From NCBI RefSeq assembly GCF_002794255.1, contig NZ_PGGW01000069.1:363153-427152 (forward strand): 64,000 nucleotides of DNA. Direction: 5' to 3'. Position numbers and translations under genes: made by a program. Source of the stretch: Streptomyces carminius (GTDB lineage Bacteria > Actinomycetota > Actinomycetes > Streptomycetales > Streptomycetaceae). This document shows positions 9,747 through 19,412 of the stretch, in pieces (position 1 is the first letter of the stretch; every line of letters starts with the position of its first letter). The notes beneath the pieces were generated by a model that saw only the letters and a program-made list of their open reading frames with translations, was not told the origin of the DNA and searched no databases.

Positions 9747-10706
9747 GTGAGGGATACACGAGAGAGCCGGCTGCTGCTCGTCCTGCTGGTCGCCGTCGCG
9801 TTCGCGCTGATCACGGTGGACCTCCGCGGGGATGAGCGGTCGCCCCTCGACGGGGCACGACGGGTCACCGCGTCCGTCCTGGGCCCGGTGGAGAACACCG
9901 TCGCGGGCGCGGTCGACCCGGTCGGCAACGCCGTCGCGGCCGTCCGGGACTCCGGCGAGCGCCACGACCGGATCAGCACGCTGGAGCGGGAGAACGCGGA
10001 GCTGCGGCAGCGGCTGGCCGCCTCCGGCCGCGACGACGCCCGGGTCCGGCAGTTGGAGAAGCTCCTCAAGAGCGCGGGCGCCGGGCAGTACGGCGTCAAG
10101 GCGGCCCAGGTCATCGGGATCGGCGCAGCCCAGGGCTTCTCCTGGACCGTCACCGTCGACGTCGGGGAGCGGGACGGCATCGAGCGCGACATGACCGTCA
10201 TCAACGGCGACGGACTCGTCGGCCGGGTGACCACCGTCGGACCGACCACCTCCACCGTGCTGCTCGCCAACGACCCCGACTTCACCGTCGGCACCCGGCT
10301 GGAGGGCACCGGCGAACTGGGCTTCGCCAACGGCCGCGGCGACAGTGCCCTGACCGTCCAGCTGCTCAACAGCAAGGCCAAGGTCGCCAGGGGCGACCGC
10401 CTGGTCACCTTCGGCTCCAGCAACGACCGGCCGTTCGTCCCCGGCGTGCCCGTCGGGGAGGTCATCCAGGTCGATCCGCACAGCGGCGGCCTCACCAGGA
10501 CGGTACGGGTGCGGCCGTACGTCGGTTTCACCCGGCTCGACCTCGTCGGCGTCGTCGTCAAGGCGCCGCGCACCGACCCGCGCGACGCGGTGCTCCCGCC
10601 GAAACCGGAGCGGGCCGGGGACGCCGAGAAGGCCGGGGCGTCCACGGAATCCGCCGAGAACGCCGAGAACGCCGAGAACGCCGACCCCAGCACCTCCAGG
10701 GACTGA
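9747..10706 (+). CDS. mreC: Rod-shape-determining protein MreC
   Basis: MreC is the periplasm-side scaffold of the elongasome, linking MreB through MreD to PBP2. The protein has 319 residues from GTG 9747, preceded by AGGGGAAGG. A short basic N-terminus (MRDTRESR) precedes one membrane helix at about 9-26. A coiled coil follows at about 70-100 (STLERENAELRQRL), then the twin beta-barrel MreC domain at about 115-275. The C-terminus is acidic and contains three exact copies of GCCGAGAAC (10653-10679, Ala-Glu-Asn repeats). It is followed three bases later by mreD. Confidence 0.95.
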   Translation: MRDTRESRLLLVLLVAVAFALITVDLRGDERSPLDGARRVTASVLGPVENTVAGAVDPVGNAVAAVRDSGERHDRISTLERENAELRQRLAASGRDDARVRQLEKLLKSAGAGQYGVKAAQVIGIGAAQGFSWTVTVDVGERDGIERDMTVINGDGLVGRVTTVGPTTSTVLLANDPDFTVGTRLEGTGELGFANGRGDSALTVQLLNSKAKVARGDRLVTFGSSNDRPFVPGVPVGEVIQVDPHSGGLTRTVRVRPYVGFTRLDLVGVVVKAPRTDPRDAVLPPKPERAGDAEKAGASTESAENAENAENADPSTSRD

Positions 10707-10709
10707 CCG

Positions 10710-11432
10710 ATGCCGATGCACCTCAACCGGATCCTGCTGTCGACCGCGCTCGTCGTCACCGCCCTGGTCGTGCAGGTCAGCGTGCTGGCCCGGCTCCAGT
10801 TGCCCGGCGCCGTCCCCGATCTGCTGCTGCTGACCGTCCTCGCCCTGGCCCTGGTGTACGGCCACACCGCCGGCGCCCTGATCGGCTTCGGCGCCGGACT
10901 GCTGGCCGACCTCGCACCGCCGGCCGACCACGCCGTGGGCCGCTACGCACTGGTGCTGTGCGTCATCGGCTACGCCGCCGGGCTGACCAGACCGGAGACC
11001 GGCCGGCACCGCAGTGCCACCGTCCCGATGCTGGTCGTGGCGGGCGCCGCGCTCTCCTCCACCCTGCTGTACGCGGGCGTGGGCGCACTCGTCGGGGACA
11101 CCGCCGCCCGCCATGTGGGGCTGGGCGGACTGCTGACCACGGCCACCGTCTACGACCTGCTGCTCGCCCCGTTCACCGTGCCGGTGATCATGGCGCTGGC
11201 CCGTCGCGGCGAGCACGATCCGCTCGCCGAGGCGGCGGGCAGCGCGAGCGAGAGCGCCGGCGGACTCGGCGGGTACGGCGGGACGCTCGGCTCCGGCGGC
11301 CTCCTCGGCAGGACCCGCGCGAGCCGGCTGGGCGGTCGGCGGCCCCGGACTGCCGGAGCCCGCCGCGGCGGGCCGCTGGTGCGCGCACAGCGGAGCAGGG
11401 CGGAGCGGATCAAGGGGGTCAAGCGGCTGTGA
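10710..11432 (+). CDS. mreD: Rod-shape-determining membrane protein MreD
   Basis: MreD is the polytopic partner of MreC. The protein has 240 residues. Residues 1-170 hold about five or six hydrophobic segments in the usual MreD pattern, beginning MHLNRILLSTALVV. The last 65 residues are an Arg/Gly-rich cytoplasmic tail not found in short MreD proteins. An internal ATG at 10716 is an alternative start (two residues shorter). The order mreC-mreD-pbp2 is conserved. Assignment rests on position and topology, since MreD has few invariant residues. Confidence 0.92.
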   Translation: MPMHLNRILLSTALVVTALVVQVSVLARLQLPGAVPDLLLLTVLALALVYGHTAGALIGFGAGLLADLAPPADHAVGRYALVLCVIGYAAGLTRPETGRHRSATVPMLVVAGAALSSTLLYAGVGALVGDTAARHVGLGGLLTTATVYDLLLAPFTVPVIMALARRGEHDPLAEAAGSASESAGGLGGYGGTLGSGGLLGRTRASRLGGRRPRTAGARRGGPLVRAQRSRAERIKGVKRL

Positions 11433-11517
11433 CACGGATCCCGGAACAGAGCACGGCACCCGGGCCGGCACCCGTCCCGGCGCCGGGGCCGGCCAGGACC
11501 GCGGTGGAGGCGTACCG

Positions 11518-13632
11518 GTGAGCAACATCCCCGAGACCGGGCGCACCACCCGGGTCACCATCCGGCTGGTCGCCATCCAGATCCTGGTCTTCTCCCTGGT
11601 GCTCACCCTCGGCGGGCGGCTGTGGTACCTGCAGATCCGCAACGGCGAGGAGTACGCCGAGAAGGCCGCGGGCAACCACGTCCAGCAGGTCGTCCAGCCC
11701 GCCGTGCGCGGCGCCGTCCTCGACGCCCGCGGTGTCCCGCTGGCCGACAACGAGACCCGGCTGGTGGTCTCCGCCAGTCGCACCGAGCTGATGAAGATGG
11801 ACGACGGCGGCAAGGCGGTGCTCACCCGGCTCGCCGGCGTCCTGGACATGACGTACGAGGAGGTGGCCCAGAAGATCCGGCTGTGCGACGCGGAGACGCC
11901 GCAGCCCTGCTGGAACGGCTCCCCGTACCAGCCGATCCCGGTCACCGACGAGGCCACCACCCAGCAGGCACTCCAGATCCGCGAGCGCGCCGAGGACTTC
12001 CCCGGCATCACCGCCGAACCCACCGCGGTGCGCCGCTACCCGTCCCCGTACGGCGCCGGCACCTCGCAGGTCCTGGGTTACCTCTCGCCCGTCACCGACG
12101 AGGAGATCGAGCAGGCGCGGGACAGCGACTCGCCGCTGCTCAGCTTCGACCAGATCGGCCGCTCCGGACTGGAGCGCCAGTACGACGCCGCGCTGCGCGG
12201 CGACGCCGGTGTGACGCGCTACCGGGTGGACAACCTCGGCCGCGTCATCGGGGAGGCCGACAGCGACGAGGCCCGGCCCGGCTCCTCCCTGGTCACCAGC
12301 ATCGACGCCCGGATCCAGGCCATCGCCGAGAAGGAACTGGCGGCGGCGATGAAGGACGCCCGCAAGGTGTACGACGACAACACCGGCGAGAACTACAAGG
12401 CGGACTCGGGCGCGGTCGTGGTGATGGAGGCGAAGACCGGCCGGGTGGTGGCGATGGCCTCCCTGCCGGACTACGACCCCAACGCCTGGGTCGGCGGCAT
12501 CTCCGCCGGGGACTACGCGAAGCTGACCGGCAAGAAGTCCAACTACCCGCTGCTCAACCGGGCCATCCAGGGGCAGGCGGCACCCGGCTCGATCTTCAAG
12601 GTGATCCCGACCGCCGCCGCCGTCAAGGCGGGCTACCCCTTCGACGGGCGCTACCGGTGCTCGTCCTCGTACAGCATCGGCGGCCAGGTCTTCAAGAACT
12701 TCGAGTCGCAGGACCACGGCATGATCGACCTCGGCCGGGCGCTGGAGGTCTCCTGCGACACCGTCTACTACGCCCTCGCCCACCAGGAGTGGAAGAAGGA
12801 CGGCGGCAACAAGCCCAGGAAGAACGCCAAGGACTGGTTCTACGAGACGGCCCACGAGTTCGGCCTCGGCGAACACACCGGGATCGACCTGCCCAACGAG
12901 GTCACCGGCCGGGTGCCCGACCGGAAGTGGAAGCGGGAGTACTGGGAGGCCAACAAGGACTCCTGGTGCAAGTACGGCAAGAAGGGCGGCGACTACGTCG
13001 AGCAGATCGCCTACGAGAACTGCCTGGAGGGCAACAGGCTGCGCGCCGGTGACAGCGTCAACTACTCCATCGGCCAGGGCGACACCCTGGTGACGCCCAT
13101 CCAGATGGCCGTCATCTACGCGGCCCTCAGCAACGGCGGCACCATGTACGAGCCCACCGTGGGCAAGGCGGTCATCAGCCCGGACGGCGGGACCGTCGAG
13201 GAGATCAAGCCGAAGAAGCGGGGCAGGCTCCCGATGGACCGCAAGACCCTCCGGCAGACCGACAAGGCCCTCGAGGGCGTCGCCACCCGCGGCACCGCCG
13301 CCTGGCGCTTCGCCGACGCCGGCTGGCCCCAGGACAAGATCCCCATGCACGCCAAGACCGGTACGGCCGAGGTCCACGGCAAGCAGACCACCTCGTGGTT
13401 CGCCACCTACACCGACGAGTACGCCATCGTCATGACCATCTCCCAGGGCGGCACCGGCTCCGGCGCCTCCGGCCCGGCCGTGCGCAACATCTACGACGCG
13501 CTGTACGGCGTGGACGAGGAGGGGAAGGTCCGCCCGGACCGGGCGCTGCTGCCGAAGCCGCAGAAGCAGCTCCCGAAGATCAACCCGGACGGCACGATCG
13601 AGGCCCAGCGCCAGAAGGGCTTCAAGCCGTGA
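11518..13632 (+). CDS. mrdA: Penicillin-binding protein 2 (class B transpeptidase, elongasome type)
   Basis: This class B PBP cross-links peptidoglycan with the SEDS glycosyltransferase RodA encoded next to it. The protein has 704 residues. A single membrane anchor lies at about 14-36, a non-catalytic dimerisation region follows, and the transpeptidase domain begins at about residue 300. Catalytic motifs are visible: SxxK as SIFK (about 358), SxN as SVN (about 516) and KTG in AKTGTAE (about 612). Start GTG 11518 gives the conserved MSNIPETGR beginning; a GTG overlapping the mreD stop at 11429 opens only a 30-codon frame ending at 11521. The stop overlaps the rodA start. Confidence 0.95.
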   Translation: MSNIPETGRTTRVTIRLVAIQILVFSLVLTLGGRLWYLQIRNGEEYAEKAAGNHVQQVVQPAVRGAVLDARGVPLADNETRLVVSASRTELMKMDDGGKAVLTRLAGVLDMTYEEVAQKIRLCDAETPQPCWNGSPYQPIPVTDEATTQQALQIRERAEDFPGITAEPTAVRRYPSPYGAGTSQVLGYLSPVTDEEIEQARDSDSPLLSFDQIGRSGLERQYDAALRGDAGVTRYRVDNLGRVIGEADSDEARPGSSLVTSIDARIQAIAEKELAAAMKDARKVYDDNTGENYKADSGAVVVMEAKTGRVVAMASLPDYDPNAWVGGISAGDYAKLTGKKSNYPLLNRAIQGQAAPGSIFKVIPTAAAVKAGYPFDGRYRCSSSYSIGGQVFKNFESQDHGMIDLGRALEVSCDTVYYALAHQEWKKDGGNKPRKNAKDWFYETAHEFGLGEHTGIDLPNEVTGRVPDRKWKREYWEANKDSWCKYGKKGGDYVEQIAYENCLEGNRLRAGDSVNYSIGQGDTLVTPIQMAVIYAALSNGGTMYEPTVGKAVISPDGGTVEEIKPKKRGRLPMDRKTLRQTDKALEGVATRGTAAWRFADAGWPQDKIPMHAKTGTAEVHGKQTTSWFATYTDEYAIVMTISQGGTGSGASGPAVRNIYDALYGVDEEGKVRPDRALLPKPQKQLPKINPDGTIEAQRQKGFKP

Positions 13633-14822
13633 GCACCCACTCCTACAGCGGGCGGCCCTGGCAGGAGCGGTCGGCCTGGAGCAGACTCATGGCGCGCGAC
13701 TCCGTCGTCCGCCGCCTGGACTGGACACTCCTGCTGGCCTGTGTGGCGCTGTCCGTCCTCGGCGCGTTGCTGGTGTGGTCCGCCACCCGCAACCGCACCG
13801 AGATCAACGAGGGGGACCCGCAGCACTTCCTCTGGCGCCACCTGCTCAGCCTCGGCATCGGTGTGACGCTCGCCGTGGCCACCGTCTGGCTCGGCCACCG
13901 CAGGCTGCGCGGCGCGGTCCCGGTGCTGTACGCGCTGTCGGTGCTGCTGACGCTGCTGGTGCTCACCCCGCTCGGCGCGACGATCAACGGTCAGCGCGCC
14001 TGGCTGGACCTGGGCGGCGGCCTCTCCCTCCAGCCCGCCGAGTTCGCCAAGATCACCATCATCCTGGGCATGGCGATGCTGCTGGCCGCCCGGGTGGACG
14101 CCGGCGACCGGGAGTATCCCGACCACCGCACGGTGGTGCAGGCCCTCGCCCTGGCCGCCGTCCCGATCGGGATCGTCATGCTGATGCCCGACATGGGCTC
14201 GGTGATGGTGCTGGCCGTGATCGTGCTGGGCGCGCTGCTGGCCTCGGGCGCCTCCAACCGCTGGATCCTCGGCCTGCTCGGCGCGGGCGGCCTCGGGGCG
14301 GTCCTGGTCTGGCAGCTCGGCATCCTCGACGAGTACCAGATCAACCGCTTCGCGGCCTTCGCCAACCCGGCCCTGGACCCGTCCGGCGCCGGCTACAACA
14401 CCAACCAGGCCCGTATCGCCATCGGCTCGGGCGGGCTGTACGGCAAGGGCCTGTTCGAGGGCAGCCAGACCACCGGCCGGTTCGTCCCCGAGCAGCAGAC
14501 CGACTTCGTCTTCACCGTCGCGGGCGAGGAGCTGGGCTTCCTCGGCGCGGGTCTGATCATCTTCCTGGTCGGCGTGGTGCTGTGGCGGGCCTGCCGCATC
14601 GCCCTGGAGACGACCGAGCTGTACGGCACGGTCGTCGCCGCCGGGATCATCGCCTGGTTCGCCTTCCAGTCCTTCGAGAACATCGGGATGACCATGGGCA
14701 TCATGCCGGTGGCCGGCCTGCCGCTGCCCTTCGTCAGCTACGGCGGCACCTCGATGTTCGCGGTGTGGATCGCCATCGGGCTGCTCCAGTCGATCCGGGT
14801 GCAGCGTCCGGTCTCCGCCTGA
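13629..14822 (+). CDS. rodA: SEDS peptidoglycan glycosyltransferase RodA (Sfr-like)
   Basis: RodA polymerises lipid II with its partner PBP2. The protein has 397 residues from GTG 13629, which overlaps the pbp2 stop as GTGA and implies translational coupling. About ten hydrophobic segments are visible. SEDS signatures include NGQRAWLDLG, the QPAEFAK segment, PEQQTDFVF(T)VAGEELGF and the final PFVSYGGTSM. The N-terminal 32 residues are cytoplasmic. In S. coelicolor the gene at this position is called sfr and belongs to the spore-wall synthesising complex. The cluster ends here; 180 bases follow before the next gene. Confidence 0.95.
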   Translation: MSTHSYSGRPWQERSAWSRLMARDSVVRRLDWTLLLACVALSVLGALLVWSATRNRTEINEGDPQHFLWRHLLSLGIGVTLAVATVWLGHRRLRGAVPVLYALSVLLTLLVLTPLGATINGQRAWLDLGGGLSLQPAEFAKITIILGMAMLLAARVDAGDREYPDHRTVVQALALAAVPIGIVMLMPDMGSVMVLAVIVLGALLASGASNRWILGLLGAGGLGAVLVWQLGILDEYQINRFAAFANPALDPSGAGYNTNQARIAIGSGGLYGKGLFEGSQTTGRFVPEQQTDFVFTVAGEELGFLGAGLIIFLVGVVLWRACRIALETTELYGTVVAAGIIAWFAFQSFENIGMTMGIMPVAGLPLPFVSYGGTSMFAVWIAIGLLQSIRVQRPVSA

Positions 14823-14882
14823 CCCGCGCACCGGTCCGCGCACCGGCCCGCCGGCGGGGACCGGCCGCCCGGCGGAACGGGT

Positions 14883-14888
14883 TACGCT
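14883..14888 (+). promoter_or_regulatory. Possible -10 box upstream of the TIGR03960 gene
   Basis: TACGCT stands 114 bases before the ATG at 15003, giving a leader of about 105 bases that contains an 11-base tandem repeat. No convincing -35 was found. Confidence 0.35.
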
Positions 14889-14943
14889 GGATGGTCACTC
14901 CCGCCCGCCGTCGGCGCGGCGGGCGGAGACCCGGCATCCGCAC

Positions 14944-14976
14944 CAGCACCACTCCAGCACCACTCCAGCACCACGC
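14944..14976 (+). repeat. 11-base tandem repeat in the leader of the TIGR03960 gene
   Basis: Two exact copies of CAGCACCACTC (14944-14954, 14955-14965) and a third with one change (CAGCACCACGC, 14966-14976) lie 26 bases before the start codon. The array is unstructured and C/A-rich. Confidence 0.75.
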
Positions 14977-15002
14977 ACCCCAGCAGCCAAGGACACCCAC
15001 CC

Positions 15003-16934
<1,932 letters not shown>

Positions 16935-16965
16935 CGCCAAGACCACGGCGGACCCCGGCCTCCGC

Positions 16966-17016
16966 CGCCGGTGCGCCGGTGCCCGGACGATCCGTCCGGG
17001 GGCCGGCGCACCGGCG
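16966..17016 (+). terminator. Hairpin terminator after the TIGR03960 gene
   Basis: A stem of 14 pairs (16966-16979 with 17003-17016) continues, after a two-base mismatch, with 8 more pairs (16982-16989 with 16993-17000) around an ATC loop. It lies 31 bases after the stop and probably ends the transcript. Confidence 0.75.
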
Positions 17017-17027
17017 CGTCAGCCCGT

Positions 17028-17213
17028 TCACCGCGGCCTGCGATGCCGGCCGCGCCCGGGGGCCAGGGGGTCGGGAGCAGGCCCCGGCGTCTCCTCCCCG
17101 GGCACCGGCTCGGCGGGCGGCCGGACGATCCTGCGGGCCTGCTCCAGATCATCCGCCACCGCGAACAGCTCCCAGGACGATCCGTTCCATCGGTCTCCTG
17201 GCGAGGGGACCAC
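17028..17213 (-). pseudogene. Small ORF, probably the 3' fragment of a truncated gene
   Basis: A 61-codon frame on the minus strand whose first third looks protein-like (WNGSSWELFAVADDLEQA, a W-x-G-x-x-W pattern) and whose end is Arg/Pro-rich. The pattern vaguely recalls short Streptomyces DUF6087-type proteins, but I cannot establish that. Its apparent start falls inside the hairpin at 17209-17230, so the original 5' end was probably cut off by the inserted element. Not a confident gene. Confidence 0.3.
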
Positions 17214-17371
17214 CGGCTTCAGCCGGTGGTGGGGTTGCCCCTGGCGTAGCCAAGGGGAGAATCGCTTCCGTGGCTTGTGGTACTTTCCGTTCGTCCCGAA
17301 AGGGATCGGTTCGGGCTGGACCGCAACCTTTGGGTTGGAAGCCCCCCTCCTTCAGGTGGGGGAGCGGAGTC
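17209..17371 (+). mobile_element. IS200/IS605-like end pair or omega-RNA-like relic without transposase
   Basis: Two subterminal-type hairpins share a TTCA loop. The first is a perfect 9-pair stem, ACCACCGGC/GCCGGTGGT, at 17209-17230. The second, at 17343-17362, has five C-G pairs, a T-T mismatch and two more pairs, and is followed by GGAGCGGAGTCAC. The second hairpin in its AAGCCCCC...GGGGGAG setting matches the right-end/omega-RNA scaffold layout I know from IS605-group tnpB elements. Three further small hairpins lie between (17238-17257; 17294-17305 with a GAAA loop; 17324-17337), as in a folded RNA. No tnpA or tnpB reading frame remains. It may be a palindrome-associated miniature element or a solo omega-RNA. 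Ends are approximate. Confidence 0.5.
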
Positions 17372-17566
17372 ACTTCGCCTTCCTCATCGACCAGGCGGAA
17401 GCGCTGGGCACGGGGTGCGGCGAGCTGCGCGACGAACCGGAGGGGACGTGGCGCCCGCTGGCGGAGTAGCCGACGGGTTGGGGTGTGACCGAGGTACGCG
17501 CCAAAGGGGCAGCGATATGATCTTGAAACCCTGAGGGCTCGGCCCCCACATTTCAGAGGGACACGC
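17372..17566. other. Intergenic stretch after the IS200/IS605-like relic
   Basis: A short plus-strand frame ends at 17469 with a protein-like tail (FAFLIDQAEALGTGCGELRD), possibly the end of a gene disrupted by the element. The remaining bases hold no recognisable gene. If the relic is an omega-RNA, bases from 17372 on would be the guide position. Confidence 0.35.
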
Positions 17567-17595
17567 GCGCTGTTCCGCCAGCGGCGGAACAGCGC
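17567..17595. terminator. Hairpin upstream of the dienelactone-hydrolase-like gene
   Basis: A perfect 13-pair stem (17567-17579 with 17583-17595) closes a 3-base AGC loop. It may be a terminator or another element end. It lies 36 bases before the next start codon. Confidence 0.5.
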
Positions 17596-17616
17596 CGGGC
17601 CGGGCTCGACGATCAT

Positions 17617-17630
17617 TACAGTCCAGACTC
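17617..17630 (+). promoter_or_regulatory. Probable leaderless promoter of the hydrolase-like gene
   Basis: TACAGT at 17617-17622 lies eight bases before the ATG at 17631, with no ribosome site between. Confidence 0.45.
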
Positions 17631-18368
17631 ATGACGGCGATCACGACGCGTACGGTCGAGTACCCGGCGGACGGTTTGACGATGATCGGGCACCTCGCGC
17701 TCCCGGCCGGTGTCGACCGCCGGCCCGCGGTGTTGCTCGGACCAGAGGGCATGGGGCTCAGCGACGTCGAGCGTCGCCGGGCCGATGCTCTCGCCGAGCT
17801 GGGATATGTAGCGCTGGCCTTCGACCTTCACGGCGGGCGCTATTTGGGCGACCCCGAGGAGATGTTGGCCCGTTGCATGCCGCTGCTCGCTGATCCCGAC
17901 CGGATGCGGGGCATCGGTCATGCGGCGCTCGACGTGTTGCGCACCGAATCGCGGACCGACCCCGACCGAATCGCCGCCGTCGGCTACGGCACCGGGGGTG
18001 CCATCGCGCTGGAACTCGGGCGCGGCGGCGTCAACCTGCGCGCGATCGGGACAGTCAACGCACTGACCACGGGGCGACCGGGCGAGACGGCGCGCATTCG
18101 CTGCCCGGTGTGGGCCGGGGTCGGGTCGGAAGACCCGATCATGCCGCCCGCGCAACGGAACGCGTTCACCGCCGAGATGCAGGCCGCGGGCGTCGACTGG
18201 CGCCTCGCGGTCTACGGCGGCGCCTTGCACGCCTTTCATCACCCGCCGGTCGACCACCCCACGGTCCCCGGCGTCGGCTACCACCCGCAGCACGCGCGGC
18301 GAGCCTGGCGCGACGTCGTCGACCTGCTCGCCGAGTGCCTGCCCGTGACGGAGGATCTGGGGGCATGA
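17631..18368 (+). CDS. Dienelactone hydrolase family protein lacking the Cys nucleophile
   Basis: An alpha/beta-hydrolase-fold protein of 245 residues, the family's normal length. The nucleophile elbow, normally G-Y/F-C-x-G-G, reads GYGTGG at about 118-123, so Gly replaces the catalytic Cys. The Asp (GSEDP, about residue 168) and His (GALHAFHHP, about residue 200) positions are retained. I recall other Streptomyces dienelactone-hydrolase-like proteins with GYGTGG, so this may be a standing subfamily with another mechanism or no catalysis. It stands alone between mobile-element relics, and its base composition is slightly less GC-rich than the neighbouring core genes, which fits acquisition. 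Confidence 0.85.
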   Translation: MTAITTRTVEYPADGLTMIGHLALPAGVDRRPAVLLGPEGMGLSDVERRRADALAELGYVALAFDLHGGRYLGDPEEMLARCMPLLADPDRMRGIGHAALDVLRTESRTDPDRIAAVGYGTGGAIALELGRGGVNLRAIGTVNALTTGRPGETARIRCPVWAGVGSEDPIMPPAQRNAFTAEMQAAGVDWRLAVYGGALHAFHHPPVDHPTVPGVGYHPQHARRAWRDVVDLLAECLPVTEDLGA

Positions 18369-18375
18369 CCCGGGC

Positions 18376-18640
18376 AAACAGCCTTGCGCCAGGAGGCGAA
18401 GAACTCCGTCGTCGCCCACTTCTGCGGCGGGATCCGCAGGCCGACCCCCCCACGATGCCGTGGCTGGTCGAACGGGTCGACGGGCGACTCGACGGCCGCT
18501 CCGAAAGGCCGCAGGATCTCGCCCGCACACCGCTGCTCCAGGAAGGCGAAGAAGCCGTCGATCCGGACCATCGTCTGCCGGATGGTCCTGTGCGCCCGCT
18601 TGCCGGGGCCGGCGAAGTAGCGGTCGACCTGTAGGGAGCG
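18376..18640 (-). pseudogene. Remnant of a site-specific integrase/recombinase gene
   Basis: On the minus strand one frame reads LQVDRYFAGPGKRAHRTIRQ, then MVRIDGFFAFLEQRCAGEIL, then VESPVDPFDQPRHRG and RIPPQKWATTEFFASW. From memory this resembles the N-terminal SAM-like/core-binding part of Streptomyces tyrosine-recombinase-type integrases. Only about 85 codons survive. No start codon is found at the 5' side, and the catalytic domain with its R-H-R-Y residues is missing: the frame runs into the 3' end of the hydrolase gene. It is therefore a dead fragment. Family assignment is by recalled similarity and could be wrong. Confidence 0.45.
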
Positions 18641-18720
18641 GCCACGGGCCCTGCCCCGGCAGGGGGCCGACCGGTGGATCCCGTTGGCCCGGGGCGGAGA
18701 CGCGCTGCCACACTGCGGTC

Positions 18721-19302
18721 ATGCCGGAACTGATCGTTCCCACCGTCCGCGTCCACGCGTCCTTCGTGGCCGCCATAGGGGAGTTCGAGGCGGAGGGCCG
18801 CGGGGCCGCGGACGACAACTCGATCCTGGGCCAGGACATCCGCCGGTACGGCGGCCGCTGGGACGCCCCGGAGGTCTTCGCCCGGTACGTCGCCGCCGTC
18901 CGGGCCGACGCCGAGGAGGACGGCCCGCGGCCGGCGGGCCACGTCCCGTGCACCACCCGGTGGTGGGCCGACGGCGACACCTACCTCGGCCGCATCGCCA
19001 TCCGCCACCGGCTCACCACCTTCCTGCTGGACTACGGCGGGCACATCGGCTATGACGTGCGTCCCTCCGTCCGCCGCCGCGGCCACGCCACCGCCATGCT
19101 GCGCGCGGCACTGCCGGTGGCCCGCGCCCTGGGCATCGAGAAGGCCCTCATCACCTGCGACGACACCAACGAGGCCTCCCGGCGGGTCATCGAGGCGTGC
19201 GGCGGTGTCTTCGAGGACAGACGGGGGAAGAAACTGCGGTACTGGGTCGCCACGGGGCCGGTCCGGGACCGCCCGGGGGTGGCCGGGACCACCGGCGAGT
19301 AG
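18721..19302 (+). CDS. GNAT family N-acetyltransferase
   Basis: A 193-residue acetyl-CoA-dependent transferase; the substrate is unknown. The acetyl-CoA pyrophosphate-binding motif (Q/R-x-x-G-x-G/A) appears as RRRGHATAML, preceded by the strand IGYDVRPSVR, and motif B follows as LITCDDTNEASRRVIEACGG. This ending is typical of the acetyltransferase-3 subgroup. The ATG start was chosen because it begins the conserved MPELIVPTVRVHASFVAA. A CACACT box six bases upstream could be a weak leaderless -10. It lies between the integrase relic and the TIGR03936 gene. Confidence 0.9.
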   Translation: MPELIVPTVRVHASFVAAIGEFEAEGRGAADDNSILGQDIRRYGGRWDAPEVFARYVAAVRADAEEDGPRPAGHVPCTTRWWADGDTYLGRIAIRHRLTTFLLDYGGHIGYDVRPSVRRRGHATAMLRAALPVARALGIEKALITCDDTNEASRRVIEACGGVFEDRRGKKLRYWVATGPVRDRPGVAGTTGE

Positions 19303-19400
19303 GCTGGTGGGAGGTACGGGCCGCACCGGGCCCCGCACCGGTGGGGACGGCCCGGCCGCCAGTGTTCGACCGAGGTGCGCTCGGCGCGTCACCCCGCAGC

Positions 19401-19407
19401 AAGGAGA
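19401..19407 (+). promoter_or_regulatory. Ribosome-binding site deciding a CTG start
   Basis: AAGGAGA at 19401-19407 is five bases before CTG 19413, which opens the conserved GKRQPEGPPP beginning of the TIGR03936 protein. No ATG, GTG or TTG lies at a suitable distance, so CTG is the best-supported start. Confidence 0.65.
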
Positions 19408-19412
19408 AGATT

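Noticed and set aside
11429..11521. Possible 30-codon ORF or alternative pbp2 start overlapping the mreD stop
   Set aside because: The frame ends at 11521 and does not enter pbp2; the peptide is Pro/Ala-rich without conservation signal.
8391..12023. Minus-strand open frame of 1210 codons opposite mreB-mreC-mreD
   Set aside because: It spans four real genes on the other strand and has no family resemblance; a shadow of GC3-rich codons.
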